Positions 8,369-17,463 of a DNA stretch of 64,000 nt are shown here, piece after piece. A model generated the notes under the pieces. It was not told the DNA's origin. It did not search any database and was given only the letters and a program-made list of their open reading frames with translations. The DNA lies in assembly GCA_041395745.1 (NCBI GenBank), contig JAWKZV010000003.1, positions 1 through 64,000 of the forward strand, in the 5' to 3' direction. The position numbers and the translations under genes were made by a program. Positions within the stretch are counted from its first letter, which is position 1, and each line of letters begins with the position of its first letter. Source of the stretch: Porticoccus sp041395745. Lineage in GTDB: Bacteria; Pseudomonadota; Gammaproteobacteria; Pseudomonadales; Porticoccaceae.

Positions 8369-8901
8369 TGTCCCCGGTACCTGCCGGTTACCGACGCCTG
8401 TTCATCGCCCTGCCGGTGCCAGCGGGTAGCGGCAAACGGCTGAACCCGCACTGCGACTCCTCTCTAGAAATCCGTTGGATCGAGGCAACCAACCGCCACC
8501 TCACCCTGGCGTTTCTGGGCCATCGTACGGAAGAACAAACCATCCGAGCCATAGAAGTCGTGAATGGCCTGGTAGCCCCGCCATTTGAACTACAACTGGT
8601 CTGCTTGCAGCGCTTTCCCGATGAACGGGGACGGAATATTGTCGCCATCCCTGCGCCCTGCGAGCCACTCATGGAGCTGCAACAACAGGTAGCCAACTTG
8701 CTAACAGAGAGGGGATTTACCCTCAAGCAACGTGACTTCAGGCCTCATATCACGCTGGGGAAATTCAATCGGGGACAATGGTCATCCATCAACCTTAATC
8801 CGCCTATAACCATGTCAGTGGCGTCAGTCACACTGTTCCAGACTGAGTTCATACCCAACGGCATCCTTTACCACCCACTGACTTCCCAGCAGCTGGTCTA
8901 G
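8368..8901 (+). CDS. thpR: RNA 2',3'-cyclic phosphodiesterase (LigT/ThpR)
   Basis: 2H-phosphoesterase that opens 2',3'-cyclic phosphates on RNA ends. 177 residues with the two family signatures, HLTLAF near residue 48 and HITLGKF near residue 128, whose histidines and threonines form the active site. The ATG at 8368 shares bases with the queD stop codon, so the longer open frame starting at 8278 is not the gene. Cellular substrate is not certain for bacterial members. Confidence 0.9.
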   Translation: MSPVPAGYRRLFIALPVPAGSGKRLNPHCDSSLEIRWIEATNRHLTLAFLGHRTEEQTIRAIEVVNGLVAPPFELQLVCLQRFPDERGRNIVAIPAPCEPLMELQQQVANLLTERGFTLKQRDFRPHITLGKFNRGQWSSINLNPPITMSVASVTLFQTEFIPNGILYHPLTSQQLV

Positions 8902-8924
8902 GGGGAGCTTACGCTGTCCTGACG

Positions 8925-9836
8925 CTAGTCCTTGCCGAGAATTCCCGCCAGCGCTGTCTCCAGTTCAGAAAAATGGAAGTGATAGCCGGATTCCAGCAAT
9001 TTGCGGGGGAACGCGCGCTGCCCGGTCAGTAATAGTTCGTCAGCCATTTCACCAAACAGCAACCTGGCGACGAATGATGGCATGGGAAACAGCGTCGGAC
9101 GGTGCAGAGCGTGACCTAACGCTCTGGTGAACTGCTTGTTGGTGACCGGGTTTGGTGACGCTGCGTTGACGCTGCCATGGATGTCACTGCGCTTCAGGCA
9201 GTGAAAGATGATATCCACTTCGTCATCGATATGAATCCAGGGCATCCACTGTTTACCCGATCCCAACTGCCCACCCAACCCCAGGCTGAATGGCAGCACC
9301 ATTCTGGCCAGAGCCCCCTGCCCTTTGCCCAGCACGATACCCGTACGCAGGTGGCAAACCCGCGTACCCAACTGTTCAAAACGGGAGGCACTCCTCTCCC
9401 AGGCGGCACAGAGACGGTGTGAGAAGCTATCGTGGTGTCTGCCCGCTTCATCCAACAGGCGATCATTGTGGGGGCCGTAGTAACCCACGGCGGAGCCGCT
9501 GACCATCACAGATGCAGGTGAGCCCACTTTGCTGAAATGCTCGAATAGTCGATCGGTTGTTCCTACCCTGCTCTGCAGGAACAGCCTTTTACGGGTTTCA
9601 TTCCAGCGACCATTGACCAGTGGTTCACCCGCCAGATTGACGAGATAGTCCACCTTCTCTGTAGTGGGCAGCTCTTCCAGTTGACCAACTACCTTCACTC
9701 CCGGCAGGTGCCGATGAGCTTTCTCAGGGGAGCGACTGAGCACAATCACTCGCATCCCTTTTGCCAGGGCAGCGCGACTGAAATAACCACCGATAAAACC
9801 GGTTGCACCGGTGACGAGCACGGTCTTGTCTTGCAT
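8925..9836 (-). CDS. TIGR01777-type NAD(P)-dependent epimerase (YfcH-like)
   Basis: Atypical short-chain dehydrogenase. 303 residues from ATG 9836 (MQDKTVLVTGATGFIGG), giving the Rossmann GxxGxxG at the very N-terminus. The longer open frame starting at 9890 would put 18 unlikely residues in front. Other family features are VNLAGEP and SAVGYYG in the middle, and a C-terminal domain of the DUF1731 type with the tail HFSELETALAGIL. The reaction of the family is unknown in most species. It converges with thpR, 23 bases apart. Confidence 0.88.
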   Translation of the reverse strand: MQDKTVLVTGATGFIGGYFSRAALAKGMRVIVLSRSPEKAHRHLPGVKVVGQLEELPTTEKVDYLVNLAGEPLVNGRWNETRKRLFLQSRVGTTDRLFEHFSKVGSPASVMVSGSAVGYYGPHNDRLLDEAGRHHDSFSHRLCAAWERSASRFEQLGTRVCHLRTGIVLGKGQGALARMVLPFSLGLGGQLGSGKQWMPWIHIDDEVDIIFHCLKRSDIHGSVNAASPNPVTNKQFTRALGHALHRPTLFPMPSFVARLLFGEMADELLLTGQRAFPRKLLESGYHFHFSELETALAGILGKD

Positions 9837-9908
9837 AGTCTGTAGTCTCTTTGGGGCCGTAAACAGGCGGCCTCCTGACAGTCTAGACAATCCCGGAGGA
9901 AATAGGCC

Positions 9909-11261
9909 CTAATCGTTACCGATCAGGGCAAGCAGTTCCTGTGTTTTCTGCTCCATCAGCCGAACATCCCGTGCTTCCACATTGAGCCGGACCACCGGCT
10001 CAGTATTACTGCTTCGCAAGTTGAAACGCCAATCGGGGTAGGAAATACTCAATCCATCCGCCTGCTCTATGTCAGCGGCATCAGGCCCATACCTGTTCTT
10101 AAGGGAAGCAATCAGTGCCTGGGCATCATCGACACTGCGGTTGATTTCACCGGAGCAGGGGTACTCCCCCATTCGCGCACGTGTCATCTGCGACAAAGTC
10201 TGGCCACCGGTACAAATGAGCTCGGCAATCAGCAGCCAGGGAATCATGCCACTGTCACAGTAGAAGAAATCGCGGAAATAGTGGTGGGCACTCATTTCTC
10301 CGCCATAAACGGCGTTCTCTTCACGCATTGCCTGTTTGATGAAGGCGTGACCACACTTGCTCTGGATGGCCTTGCCGCCAAGCTCCTCACAGAGAGCCTG
10401 GGTATTCCAGATCAAACGGGGATCGTGAATGATTTTCTCACCGGGGTGTTTTCGTAAAAATGCTTCCGCCAGTAACCCGACAATGTAATAGCCCTCGATG
10501 AACTCCCCCTGCTCGTCAAACAGGAAACAGCGGTCGAAATCGCCGTCCCAGGCAAGCCCTAGATCGGCACCCGTCGATTTGACGATATCACTGGTGTGAT
10601 GGCGGCTTTCCGGCAATAACGGATTCGGAATGCCATTGGGAAAGCTGCCGTCGGGATCGTGATTCACCTTGATCAACTCGAAAGGCAAAAAACTCTCCAG
10701 GGCGTCCAGCACGGGACCTGCAGCGCCGTTGCCGGCATTAACTACGATCTTAAGAGGTTTCAGATTATCGCGTTCGACGTAACCTAGCAGGTGCTCGATA
10801 TAGGCATCGGAACAGCTGATGCGGCGATAGCTGCCCCTCTTTGAGGGCTCCGCTGGTAGGAACGCCCCCTCTTCTGCCAGTTGCTGGATTTCCTTAAGCC
10901 CCGTGTCGGCGCTAATCGGCCGCGCACCCTCCCGAACCAGCTTCATGCCATTGTAATCGATAGGATTATGGCTGGCGGTCACCATAATGCCGCCACCCGC
11001 CCCGAGATTAGCCGTGGCGAAATAGATTTCCTCCGTGCCACACAAACCGATGTCGAGCACATCGACGCCTTCGTCGCGCAATCCGTTAGCGAGGGCACTC
11101 TTCAGTCCGGGACTTGACGTGCGGATGTCCCCGCCCACTACCACTGATTGAGGTTGCAACCAGCGCGCATAAGCACGGCCAATTCGATAGACAGTCTCAG
11201 CGGAGAGCTCTGTGCCAAGCTTGCCGCGAATGTCATAGGCTTTAAAACAGGTAATTTTCAT
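9909..11261 (-). CDS. Phosphomannomutase/phosphoglucomutase (CpsG/ManB type)
   Basis: Interconverts mannose-6-P and mannose-1-P (and in some members the glucose phosphates), feeding GDP-mannose and exopolysaccharide or LPS synthesis. 450 residues from ATG 11261 (MKITCFKAYDIRG), matching the 450-460 of the ManB group. The phosphoserine loop TASHNP and the metal-binding DGDFDR are both present, and the C-terminal substrate loop is SNTEPVVRLN. The gene sits downstream of galU with an intrinsic terminator between them, so it probably has its own promoter or depends on read-through. Sugar specificity cannot be decided from sequence. Confidence 0.88.
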   Translation of the reverse strand: MKITCFKAYDIRGKLGTELSAETVYRIGRAYARWLQPQSVVVGGDIRTSSPGLKSALANGLRDEGVDVLDIGLCGTEEIYFATANLGAGGGIMVTASHNPIDYNGMKLVREGARPISADTGLKEIQQLAEEGAFLPAEPSKRGSYRRISCSDAYIEHLLGYVERDNLKPLKIVVNAGNGAAGPVLDALESFLPFELIKVNHDPDGSFPNGIPNPLLPESRHHTSDIVKSTGADLGLAWDGDFDRCFLFDEQGEFIEGYYIVGLLAEAFLRKHPGEKIIHDPRLIWNTQALCEELGGKAIQSKCGHAFIKQAMREENAVYGGEMSAHHYFRDFFYCDSGMIPWLLIAELICTGGQTLSQMTRARMGEYPCSGEINRSVDDAQALIASLKNRYGPDAADIEQADGLSISYPDWRFNLRSSNTEPVVRLNVEARDVRLMEQKTQELLALIGND

Positions 11262-11273
11262 AGCTTCCACACG

Positions 11274-11300
11274 AAAAAAGCCCATGCAACTGGCATGGGC
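11274..11300 (-). terminator. Terminator after galU
   Basis: Minus-strand hairpin GCCCATGC/GCATGGGC (8 bp, 5-base loop) followed by six T, located between the galU stop and the phosphomannomutase start. Confidence 0.8.
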
Positions 11301-11318
11301 CTGGATAATTCGAGTCAA

Positions 11319-12254
11319 TTAACGACGGGATTTTTCCAGTTCGATCACAGTAGCCTTGTGATCGCGGCTTTTCAGATATTCCCTCACCCCTTCACCTATC
11401 TCCTGGTGCCGCATAGCATAGGCAATATTGGCCTGCATGTAGCCCAGCTTACTGCCGCAATCGTGGCTGTTACCTATGATGCGATAGGCTTCAACAGTTT
11501 CCAGCTTGAGCAACTCTTCCAGGGCATCGGTGAGTTGCACCTCACCGCCAACCCCCATGGGAGTTTTCGCCAACAGGTCCCAAATAGCTGGAGACACCAC
11601 ATAACGGCCCACCACAGCCATATTGGAAGGAGCCAGCTTGGGGTCTGGCTTTTCCACCATCTTCTCGATACGGGCAACTCCACCTGCCATCAGCTCGACA
11701 CCCCTGCAATCAACCACTCCGTATTTGTTAACGCTTTCCCATGGCACCGCTTCCACCATAATCTGGCTTCTGTGGGTGGTCTCGAAATTCCTGACCATGG
11801 CTGTCAGATTATCGGCGTTGGGATTCGACTGATACTGGTCCACCAGCACATCCGGCAACAGTATGGCAAAGGGCTGATCACCTACCACCGGCCTGGCACA
11901 ACTGATGGCATCACCCAAGCCCTTGGCATAGGGCTGCCGAACGGAGATCACTGTCACCTGCTCCGGCACAATCGAGCGCACTTCATCGAGCAGCTGGCGC
12001 TTTACCCGCTTCTCCAACTGAGCTTCCAACTCAAAACTGGTATCGAAGTGGTTTTCGATGGAATTCTTACTGGCGTGTGTCACCAGGACGATCTCGGTAA
12101 TTCCTGCAGCAATGGCTTCGTTCACCACATACTGAATCAGGGGTTTGTCCACCACTGGCAACATTTCCTTGGGAATAGCCTTGGTAGCGGGCAACATGCG
12201 GGTACCCAGACCGGCCACAGGGATTACTGCTTTGCGAACTACGGTAGATGTCAT
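11319..12254 (-). CDS. galU: UTP-glucose-1-phosphate uridylyltransferase
   Basis: Makes UDP-glucose from glucose-1-P and UTP for cell-envelope polysaccharides. 311 residues with the nucleotidyltransferase signature GLGTRMLPATKAIPKEMLP at the N-terminus, VDKPLIQYVV after it, and the catalytic-loop region LPDVLVD in the middle. It forms a sugar-nucleotide pair with the phosphomannomutase downstream. The start ATG at 12254 is immediately followed by MTSTVVRKAVIPVAG, which agrees with the family N-terminus. A terminator follows the stop codon. Confidence 0.96.
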   Translation of the reverse strand: MTSTVVRKAVIPVAGLGTRMLPATKAIPKEMLPVVDKPLIQYVVNEAIAAGITEIVLVTHASKNSIENHFDTSFELEAQLEKRVKRQLLDEVRSIVPEQVTVISVRQPYAKGLGDAISCARPVVGDQPFAILLPDVLVDQYQSNPNADNLTAMVRNFETTHRSQIMVEAVPWESVNKYGVVDCRGVELMAGGVARIEKMVEKPDPKLAPSNMAVVGRYVVSPAIWDLLAKTPMGVGGEVQLTDALEELLKLETVEAYRIIGNSHDCGSKLGYMQANIAYAMRHQEIGEGVREYLKSRDHKATVIELEKSRR

Positions 12255-12417
12255 ATCAGGCTTCGATCCTTCTTTCTCAAAACAGGCTTATGGTCCCACA
12301 AAATCCAGAACAGAAATGCTGGCTGGACCAAGTTCCAGAAAGACTATCGCATTTACAGATGACAATGAAATGATAAAAAAGCGGAGCAAAAGCCAAAAGC
12401 ACAATGAGGAAGAAAAT

Positions 12418-12494
12418 TGGTCGGGGCGGCCGGATTTGAACCGACGACCACTACACCCCCAGTGTAGTGCGCTACCAGGCTGCGCTACGCCCCG
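12418..12494 (-). tRNA. tRNA-Pro (GGG)
   Basis: 77 bases with encoded CCA. Acceptor CGGGGCG/CGCCCCG with A discriminator, TAGCGCAG D arm, anticodon loop CTGGGGG giving GGG, and TTCAAAT T loop. Lies just beyond the MerR gene, as in Pseudomonas. Confidence 0.96.
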
Positions 12495-12527
12495 ATTGTA
12501 TTGGGGAGGACCCCCAGGAAGGCGCAC

Positions 12528-12555
12528 ATGATACCGAATGCGCCCGACAATTCAA
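12528..12555 (-). promoter_or_regulatory. Promoter of tRNAPro
   Basis: Minus-strand TTGAAT (12550-12555), 16-base spacer and TATCAT (12528-12533), with a GTGCGCC discriminator. It lies between the MerR stop codon and the tRNA. Confidence 0.65.
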
Positions 12556-12564
12556 GAAATAAAA

Positions 12565-12921
12565 TCAGGCTTTCAATACCGTCAGCAGCTCTTCCAGTTC
12601 TCCAACTGTCTGGTCGATAAGCTGACGAACCTGAGTCGCCTCCTCCCGTGCGTCCTCACCGTTGAGGCGCTGACGGGCACCGCCGATGGTGAAGCCCTGA
12701 TCATAGAGCAGAGAGCGGATCTGGCGGATCAAGATCACGTCCTGGCGCTGGTAGTAACGGCGGTTGCCACGTCGTTTGACCGGGCTGAGATTGGGAAACT
12801 CCTGCTCCCAGTAGCGGAGAACATGAGGCTTAACATCACAGAGCTCGCTGACCTCACCAATGGTGAAGTAGCGCTTGCCAGGAATTGGCGGCAGCTGATC
12901 GTTATTGCTCGGTTCCAGCAT
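12565..12921 (-). CDS. MerR-family regulator downstream of ihfA
   Basis: 118 residues. The N-terminal winged helix-turn-helix is KRYFTIGEVSELCDVKPHVLRYWE, the classic MerR DNA-binding region, followed by RRYYQRQDVILIRQIRSLL and a short effector-less tail. No metal-binding cysteines are visible at the C-terminus. The gene overlaps the end of ihfA by 20 bases and lies before tRNAPro, a position kept in many gammaproteobacteria. Its targets are not known. Confidence 0.9.
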   Translation of the reverse strand: MLEPSNNDQLPPIPGKRYFTIGEVSELCDVKPHVLRYWEQEFPNLSPVKRRGNRRYYQRQDVILIRQIRSLLYDQGFTIGGARQRLNGEDAREEATQVRQLIDQTVGELEELLTVLKA

Positions 12922-13204
12922 AGCTTTCCACTCTCGCTTTGAGTTTCTGTCCCGGTTTGAACGTCACAACACGACGTGCAGAAATCGGAATCTCTTCACC
13001 TGTCTTGGGATTGCGACCAGGACGGGTTTTCTTGTCGCGCAGCTCGAAGTTGCCAAAACCTGACAACTTCACCTGCTCATTATTTTCCAGTGCGGTACGA
13101 ATCTCTTCGAAAAACGATTCAACGATCTCTTTTGCCTCACGCTTATTGAGACCCAGATCCTCGAAGAGCATTTCCGCCAATTCAGCCTTGGTCAGTGCTG
13201 CCAT
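12902..13204 (-). CDS. ihfA: Integration host factor subunit alpha
   Basis: Nucleoid DNA-bending protein that pairs with IhfB (encoded at 31948-32238 in this window). 100 residues with the HU/IHF fold: helices TKAELAEMLFEDLGLNKREAKE, then the beta arm GRNPKTGEEIPISARRVVTFKPGQ, including the conserved proline at the kinking tip. It follows pheT by seven bases as the end of the thrS-to-ihfA translation operon. Assignment as alpha rather than beta rests on gene order and sequence similarity. Confidence 0.96.
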   Translation of the reverse strand: MAALTKAELAEMLFEDLGLNKREAKEIVESFFEEIRTALENNEQVKLSGFGNFELRDKKTRPGRNPKTGEEIPISARRVVTFKPGQKLKARVESYAGTEQ

Positions 13205-13211
13205 TACTAAA

Positions 13212-15596
13212 CTACCCCCTGAGGCTCGCTGAAAATTGCTGTTTCATGGCCGAAACGACACTTTCAACGGCACTGTTAATTTCTTCTTCGGCAAGGGTGC
13301 GGGAACTGTCTCTAAAGGTCAAGCCCAGACCAACACTTTTCCTATTGTTTTCAATACCTTTCCCTTGATAAACATCAAATATCTTTAAGTCAATAAGGCA
13401 ACCACCAGCATTCTGACGAACGGTGTCGCAAAGCGCTTCAGCGGGAACTTCCTGGTCCACAATAAGGGCCAGGTCGCGGCGCACTTCAGGAAACTTGCTA
13501 ATACCCCGGAACATCGGCAGTTGACCTTCCGTCACTGCCGCCAAATCAAGCTCAAACAGGTAGACCGGCTGGGAGAGATCCAGAGCCTTCTGTACCCGCG
13601 GGTGCAACTGCCCTACATACCCCACCAGCTTTCCATCCCGCTCGATACGTGCACACTGCCCCGGATGAAGAGCCGGGTAACAGTCGTCCGCCACAAATCG
13701 GTAACTGGAGAAACTGTGTCCCTGTCTCAGCAAGGATTCCACATCGGCTTTGACATCAAAGAAATCCACCATCTCGCGACTGTTCGACCAACGTTCCGGC
13801 AGACGACTGCCGGTAATCGCACCGGCGAGCATGCGCTGCTGTTGCAGACCATCTGCACCGGGCACAAAACGCAGGCCGGACTCAAAAATCCGCACCCGGT
13901 ATTGTTGGCGATTCAGGTTGCGACGCACTGTAGATAACAGTCCGGACCACAGGGTGGTACGCATCACCGACATATCGCTGGCAATGGGGTTAGCCAACTT
14001 GACACACTCCTGGTCGGGAGCAATGCTGGCCTGCACATCCGGATCGACAAAACAGTAGGTGATGACTTCCCGGTAACCGCGGCCGGTCAGCTGCTGTCGC
14101 AACAGTGGCAGACCAGTGCGGTTCTCGTCGCTGATAACAATCGGCAGGTTGGCACTGATAGTGGTTGTCGGAAGCCTATTGTAGCCGTAGATGCGGGCCA
14201 CCTCTTCGATCAGATCCATCTCAATCGCGATATCAAACCGCCAGCTTGGCGCACGGTAAGTCCACCCATCGCTATCCTCCGCCAACAACTGGAGCCCTAG
14301 CCGCTCCAGCATGTCGCGGACAACCGAAGGCTCCAGAGACAGCGCCAGCTGTTGTTCAAGTTTGGCCTGATGCAATTGAACCTCAGCGGCCGCAGGAACA
14401 TGCTCGGTAGAGACCACGTCAATGACAGGACCGGGTTGGCCGCCAACGATATCAAGCAACAAGGCCGTGGCCCGCTCCACAGCCGCCGCCTGAAGTGCGG
14501 GATCGACTCCGCGTTCGAAGCGGTGGGAAGAGTCGGTATGCAGGCCATAATTGCGCGGACGCCCGGCAATAGCGATGGGATCGAAATAGGCACTCTCCAG
14601 GAAGATGTCCCGAGTTTTCTCGCTGACGGAGGATTGGTCTCCGCCCATAATCCCGGCGATAGCCAACGGCTTTTCCCGGTCGGCAATTACCAGGGTATCC
14701 GCATTGAGTTTTACCTCAGTGCCATCCAGCAATTTCAGAGGCTCTTCCTGATGGGCCATGCGCACGACGATGCCACCTTGCAGGTGCGCCAGATCAAATG
14801 CATGCATGGGTTGCCCCAGTTCAAGCATCACGTAGTTCGTGACATCCACGACAGGATCGATACTGCGCAGGCCACTGCGGCGCAGTTTTTCCTGCAACCA
14901 GAGGGGGGACTCAGCACCGACATTCACATTGCGGATAACCCGTCCCACGTAACGGGGGCAGGCAGCAGGGGCCTCCAGTTCCACGGTGAAGACATCGTCA
15001 ATGGTCGCCGCCACCGGAGCGCAGGACACCTCAGACAGCGCTGCAGAGTTCAACACCCCTGTTTCGCGAGCCAGACCACGAATGCTGAGGCAATCACCGC
15101 GGTTTGGAGTTAGATCAACCTCAATCAGCTGGTCATTGAGACTCAGGTAGTCGCGCAGGTCAGCGCCAACCGGAGCCGACGCAGGCAGTTCAAACAGGCC
15201 TCCAGAACCTTCCCCCAGTCCCAACTCGTCTTCGCCGCACAGCATGCCAAAGGATTCCACATCACGGAGTTTGGCCTTGCGAATTTTCAAGTCGTTGGGC
15301 AGCTGGGAACCAACGGTGGCAAACGGCACCTTCAGTCCTTCACGCGCATTGGGGGCTCCACACACCACCTGAACAGTGCCGTCCGGACCGCCAACCACCT
15401 GGCAGACCCGCAATTTATCCGCATTGGGATGCGGGACAACAGAAACGATTTCCCCGACGACTACGCCACTGAAGTCCGGAGCCACTGGCTCGACGGCATC
15501 CACTTCCAGGCCAGCCATGGTTAACTGGGCCACCAGTTCTGCAGTATCAATCGCCGGATTTACCCATTCCCGCAACCAGGATTCACTGAATTTCAT
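13212..15596 (-). CDS. pheT: Phenylalanyl-tRNA synthetase beta subunit
   Basis: Beta chain of the alpha2-beta2 enzyme that charges tRNAPhe and edits Tyr-tRNAPhe. 794 residues, normal length. Order: N-terminal tRNA-binding (EMAP-like) domain at ~40-150, B3/B4 editing domain with VDVTNYVMLELGQPMHAFD, B5 helical DNA-binding-like domain, inactive synthetase core with EVARIYGYNRLP, and a C-terminal FDX-ACB domain (KFPEVRRDLALIVD). Downstream of pheS by 49 bases and upstream of ihfA. Confidence 0.97.
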   Translation of the reverse strand: MKFSESWLREWVNPAIDTAELVAQLTMAGLEVDAVEPVAPDFSGVVVGEIVSVVPHPNADKLRVCQVVGGPDGTVQVVCGAPNAREGLKVPFATVGSQLPNDLKIRKAKLRDVESFGMLCGEDELGLGEGSGGLFELPASAPVGADLRDYLSLNDQLIEVDLTPNRGDCLSIRGLARETGVLNSAALSEVSCAPVAATIDDVFTVELEAPAACPRYVGRVIRNVNVGAESPLWLQEKLRRSGLRSIDPVVDVTNYVMLELGQPMHAFDLAHLQGGIVVRMAHQEEPLKLLDGTEVKLNADTLVIADREKPLAIAGIMGGDQSSVSEKTRDIFLESAYFDPIAIAGRPRNYGLHTDSSHRFERGVDPALQAAAVERATALLLDIVGGQPGPVIDVVSTEHVPAAAEVQLHQAKLEQQLALSLEPSVVRDMLERLGLQLLAEDSDGWTYRAPSWRFDIAIEMDLIEEVARIYGYNRLPTTTISANLPIVISDENRTGLPLLRQQLTGRGYREVITYCFVDPDVQASIAPDQECVKLANPIASDMSVMRTTLWSGLLSTVRRNLNRQQYRVRIFESGLRFVPGADGLQQQRMLAGAITGSRLPERWSNSREMVDFFDVKADVESLLRQGHSFSSYRFVADDCYPALHPGQCARIERDGKLVGYVGQLHPRVQKALDLSQPVYLFELDLAAVTEGQLPMFRGISKFPEVRRDLALIVDQEVPAEALCDTVRQNAGGCLIDLKIFDVYQGKGIENNRKSVGLGLTFRDSSRTLAEEEINSAVESVVSAMKQQFSASLRG

Positions 15597-15645
15597 TGCT
15601 CACCAACTTAATAATTCACTTTAACCAGACAACGTATCTCGAGAA

Positions 15646-16659
15646 TCAAAACTGATTCAAAAACTGCAGGTCATTCTCAAAAAACAGTCGCAAGTCATTG
15701 ACGCCATAACGCAACATTGCCAAGCGCTCTACCCCCATACCGAAGGCAAAACCGGAGTATTCGGTGGCATCCACATTACAGTGGCGGAAAACATTGGGAT
15801 GAACCATGCCGCAGCCCATCACCTCTAGCCAACCTGTGTTCTTGCAGATACGACAGCCGGCTCCACGACAATTAGTGCACTGGATATCCACCTCTGCAGA
15901 GGGCTCGGTAAACGGAAAATAGGAAGGACGGAAACGCACCGGCAGGTCGGCTTCAAAGAAAGCCTTGAGGAACTGGTCGATGGTACCTTTCAGATCCGCC
16001 ATGCTGACATTGCGATCCACCACCAACCCCTCAACCTGGTGGAACATGGGGGTGTGGGTCAGGTCGGAATCACAGCGGTACACCCGCCCCGGACAGATAA
16101 TCCGGATCGGCGGCTCCTGGGTCTCCATAGTGCGAATCTGCACCGGAGAAGTGTGGGTGCGAAGCACCGTATTATCCGAGACGTAGAAAGTATCGTGCAT
16201 GGCCCGCGCCGGGTGGTGGGCCGGAATATTAAGGGCTTCGAAGTTGTGATAGTCGTCCTCAATCTCTGGCCCCTCTTCCACGGTATACCCAACATGGGTA
16301 AAAAAAGCTTCGATGCGCTCCATGGTGTGGGTGATCAGATGCAGTCCACCCGTCTCGCCACCGCGGCCCGGGAGTGTGACATCAACGGCCTCGCAGGCAA
16401 GCCTGGCAGCTACAGAAGCCTCTTCGAGGCTGTCCCGGCGCACATTGATCTGATCCTGCACCTGTTGTTTGACCTCATTGATCCGGGCACCCGCCGCCGG
16501 CCGCTCTTCGGCAGAAAGCTTGCCGAGCCCTTTCAACAGCTCGGTCAGTTTGCCTTTTTTGCCGAGGAATTCGACCCGCACGTGGTCCAGGGCGGCCAGG
16601 TCATCGGCCTGTTGAATGGCTTGCTGGGCCTCGTCGGCCAACAGCTCCAGGTTTTCCAT
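15646..16659 (-). CDS. pheS: Phenylalanyl-tRNA synthetase alpha subunit
   Basis: Catalytic alpha chain. 337 residues from ATG 16659 (MENLELLADEAQQA), matching the family N-terminal coiled coil; the longer open frame starts inside an upstream hairpin and is not supported. Class II motifs are present: motif 1 near HPARAMHDTFY, motif 2 near IICPGRVYRCDSDLTHTPMF, and motif 3 GFAFGMGVERLAMLRYG. It follows rplT across a terminator-like hairpin that may attenuate expression. Confidence 0.96.
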   Translation of the reverse strand: MENLELLADEAQQAIQQADDLAALDHVRVEFLGKKGKLTELLKGLGKLSAEERPAAGARINEVKQQVQDQINVRRDSLEEASVAARLACEAVDVTLPGRGGETGGLHLITHTMERIEAFFTHVGYTVEEGPEIEDDYHNFEALNIPAHHPARAMHDTFYVSDNTVLRTHTSPVQIRTMETQEPPIRIICPGRVYRCDSDLTHTPMFHQVEGLVVDRNVSMADLKGTIDQFLKAFFEADLPVRFRPSYFPFTEPSAEVDIQCTNCRGAGCRICKNTGWLEVMGCGMVHPNVFRHCNVDATEYSGFAFGMGVERLAMLRYGVNDLRLFFENDLQFLNQF

Positions 16660-16677
16660 AGTCACAACCTTCGGTTT

Positions 16678-16719
16678 ATCCAAAATAAAAAGGGAAAGAG
16701 CGGCGGCCCTTTCCCTTTT
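16678..16719 (-). terminator. Terminator or attenuator between rplT and pheS
   Basis: Minus-strand AAAAGGGAAAG/CTTTCCCTTTT stem (11 bp, 10-base GC-rich loop), then TATTTT. It lies in the 100-base rplT-pheS gap. E. coli attenuates pheST here with a Phe-rich leader peptide, but no such leader is visible. Confidence 0.6.
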
Positions 16720-16759
16720 CAATGTGCACGATTCTTTGCCGGGAAACCCGGCGTGAAGA

Positions 16760-17116
16760 TCAAGCCAGGGCAGCCTTCGCCTGTCCTACGACAGCGGCAA
16801 AAGCAGCCTTGTCGTGAACGGCCAGGTCGGCCAGTACACGGCGATCCAACTCGATGTTGGCTTTCTTCAGACCGGCGATCAGGCGGCTGTAGCTCATGCC
16901 CTCAACGCGAGATTGGGCGTTGATACGGGTGATCCACAGTGCACGGAAAGTACGCTTCTTGACGCGACGGTCACGGTAGGCGTACTGGCCGGCTTTAGTT
17001 ACCGCCTGCTTGGCAACGCGGAATACACGGCTGCGTGCGCCGTAATAACCTTTTGCTGCCTTCAGGATTTTCTTGTGGCGACGGTGTGCGGTGACACCTC
17101 GTTTAACACGTGGCAT
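16760..17116 (-). CDS. rplT: 50S ribosomal protein L20
   Basis: Assembly protein of the large ribosomal subunit, 118 residues. Highly basic N-terminal tail (MPRVKRGVTAHRRHKKILKA) and the globular part SRVEGMSYSRLIAGLKKANIELDRRVLADLAVHD identify it. In relatives L20 represses its own operon translation. It lies 31 bases after rpmI in the usual infC-rpmI-rplT order. Confidence 0.98.
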   Translation of the reverse strand: MPRVKRGVTAHRRHKKILKAAKGYYGARSRVFRVAKQAVTKAGQYAYRDRRVKKRTFRALWITRINAQSRVEGMSYSRLIAGLKKANIELDRRVLADLAVHDKAAFAAVVGQAKAALA

Positions 17117-17147
17117 ATCTCAATATCCTCTCAAACTGTTCAGCAAA

Positions 17148-17339
17148 TCAGGAACGCAGCATGCGATCAACCAGGGGCGAATCAGAACCATTCATGGTGC
17201 TGGTGCCACGCAGATGACGCTTACGCTTCTGGGACATTTTGGTAAGGATATGGCTTCTGTTAGCGTGTTTGTGCTTGTAGCCAGCGCCGGTTTTTTTGAA
17301 GCGCTTGGCTGCACCGCTATGTACTTTTGCTTTTGGCAT
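17148..17339 (-). CDS. rpmI: 50S ribosomal protein L35
   Basis: 63 residues, starting MPKAKVHSGAAKRFKKTGAG and containing the family motif KRKRHLRGT. It lies between infC and rplT. The 124-base gap before it (17340-17463) holds a small GC-rich dyad region and may carry the L20 translational operator known from E. coli; that site was not resolved here. Confidence 0.97.
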   Translation of the reverse strand: MPKAKVHSGAAKRFKKTGAGYKHKHANRSHILTKMSQKRKRHLRGTSTMNGSDSPLVDRMLRS

Positions 17340-17463
17340 TTTGGTTCTCCGTTTATGACGGGTTACTAATATGGAGAAGTCACTCCCGGACAGTCTGCCA
17401 AAGGCTGAACGCGGGTAGCGCCGTAGGATTTTAAATGGCGGTTGGAACCACCCTCATTACGGA

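Noticed and set aside
11148..12362. 404-residue plus-strand frame over galU and phosphomannomutase
   Set aside because: Antisense shadow of two recognised genes, with no start site support.
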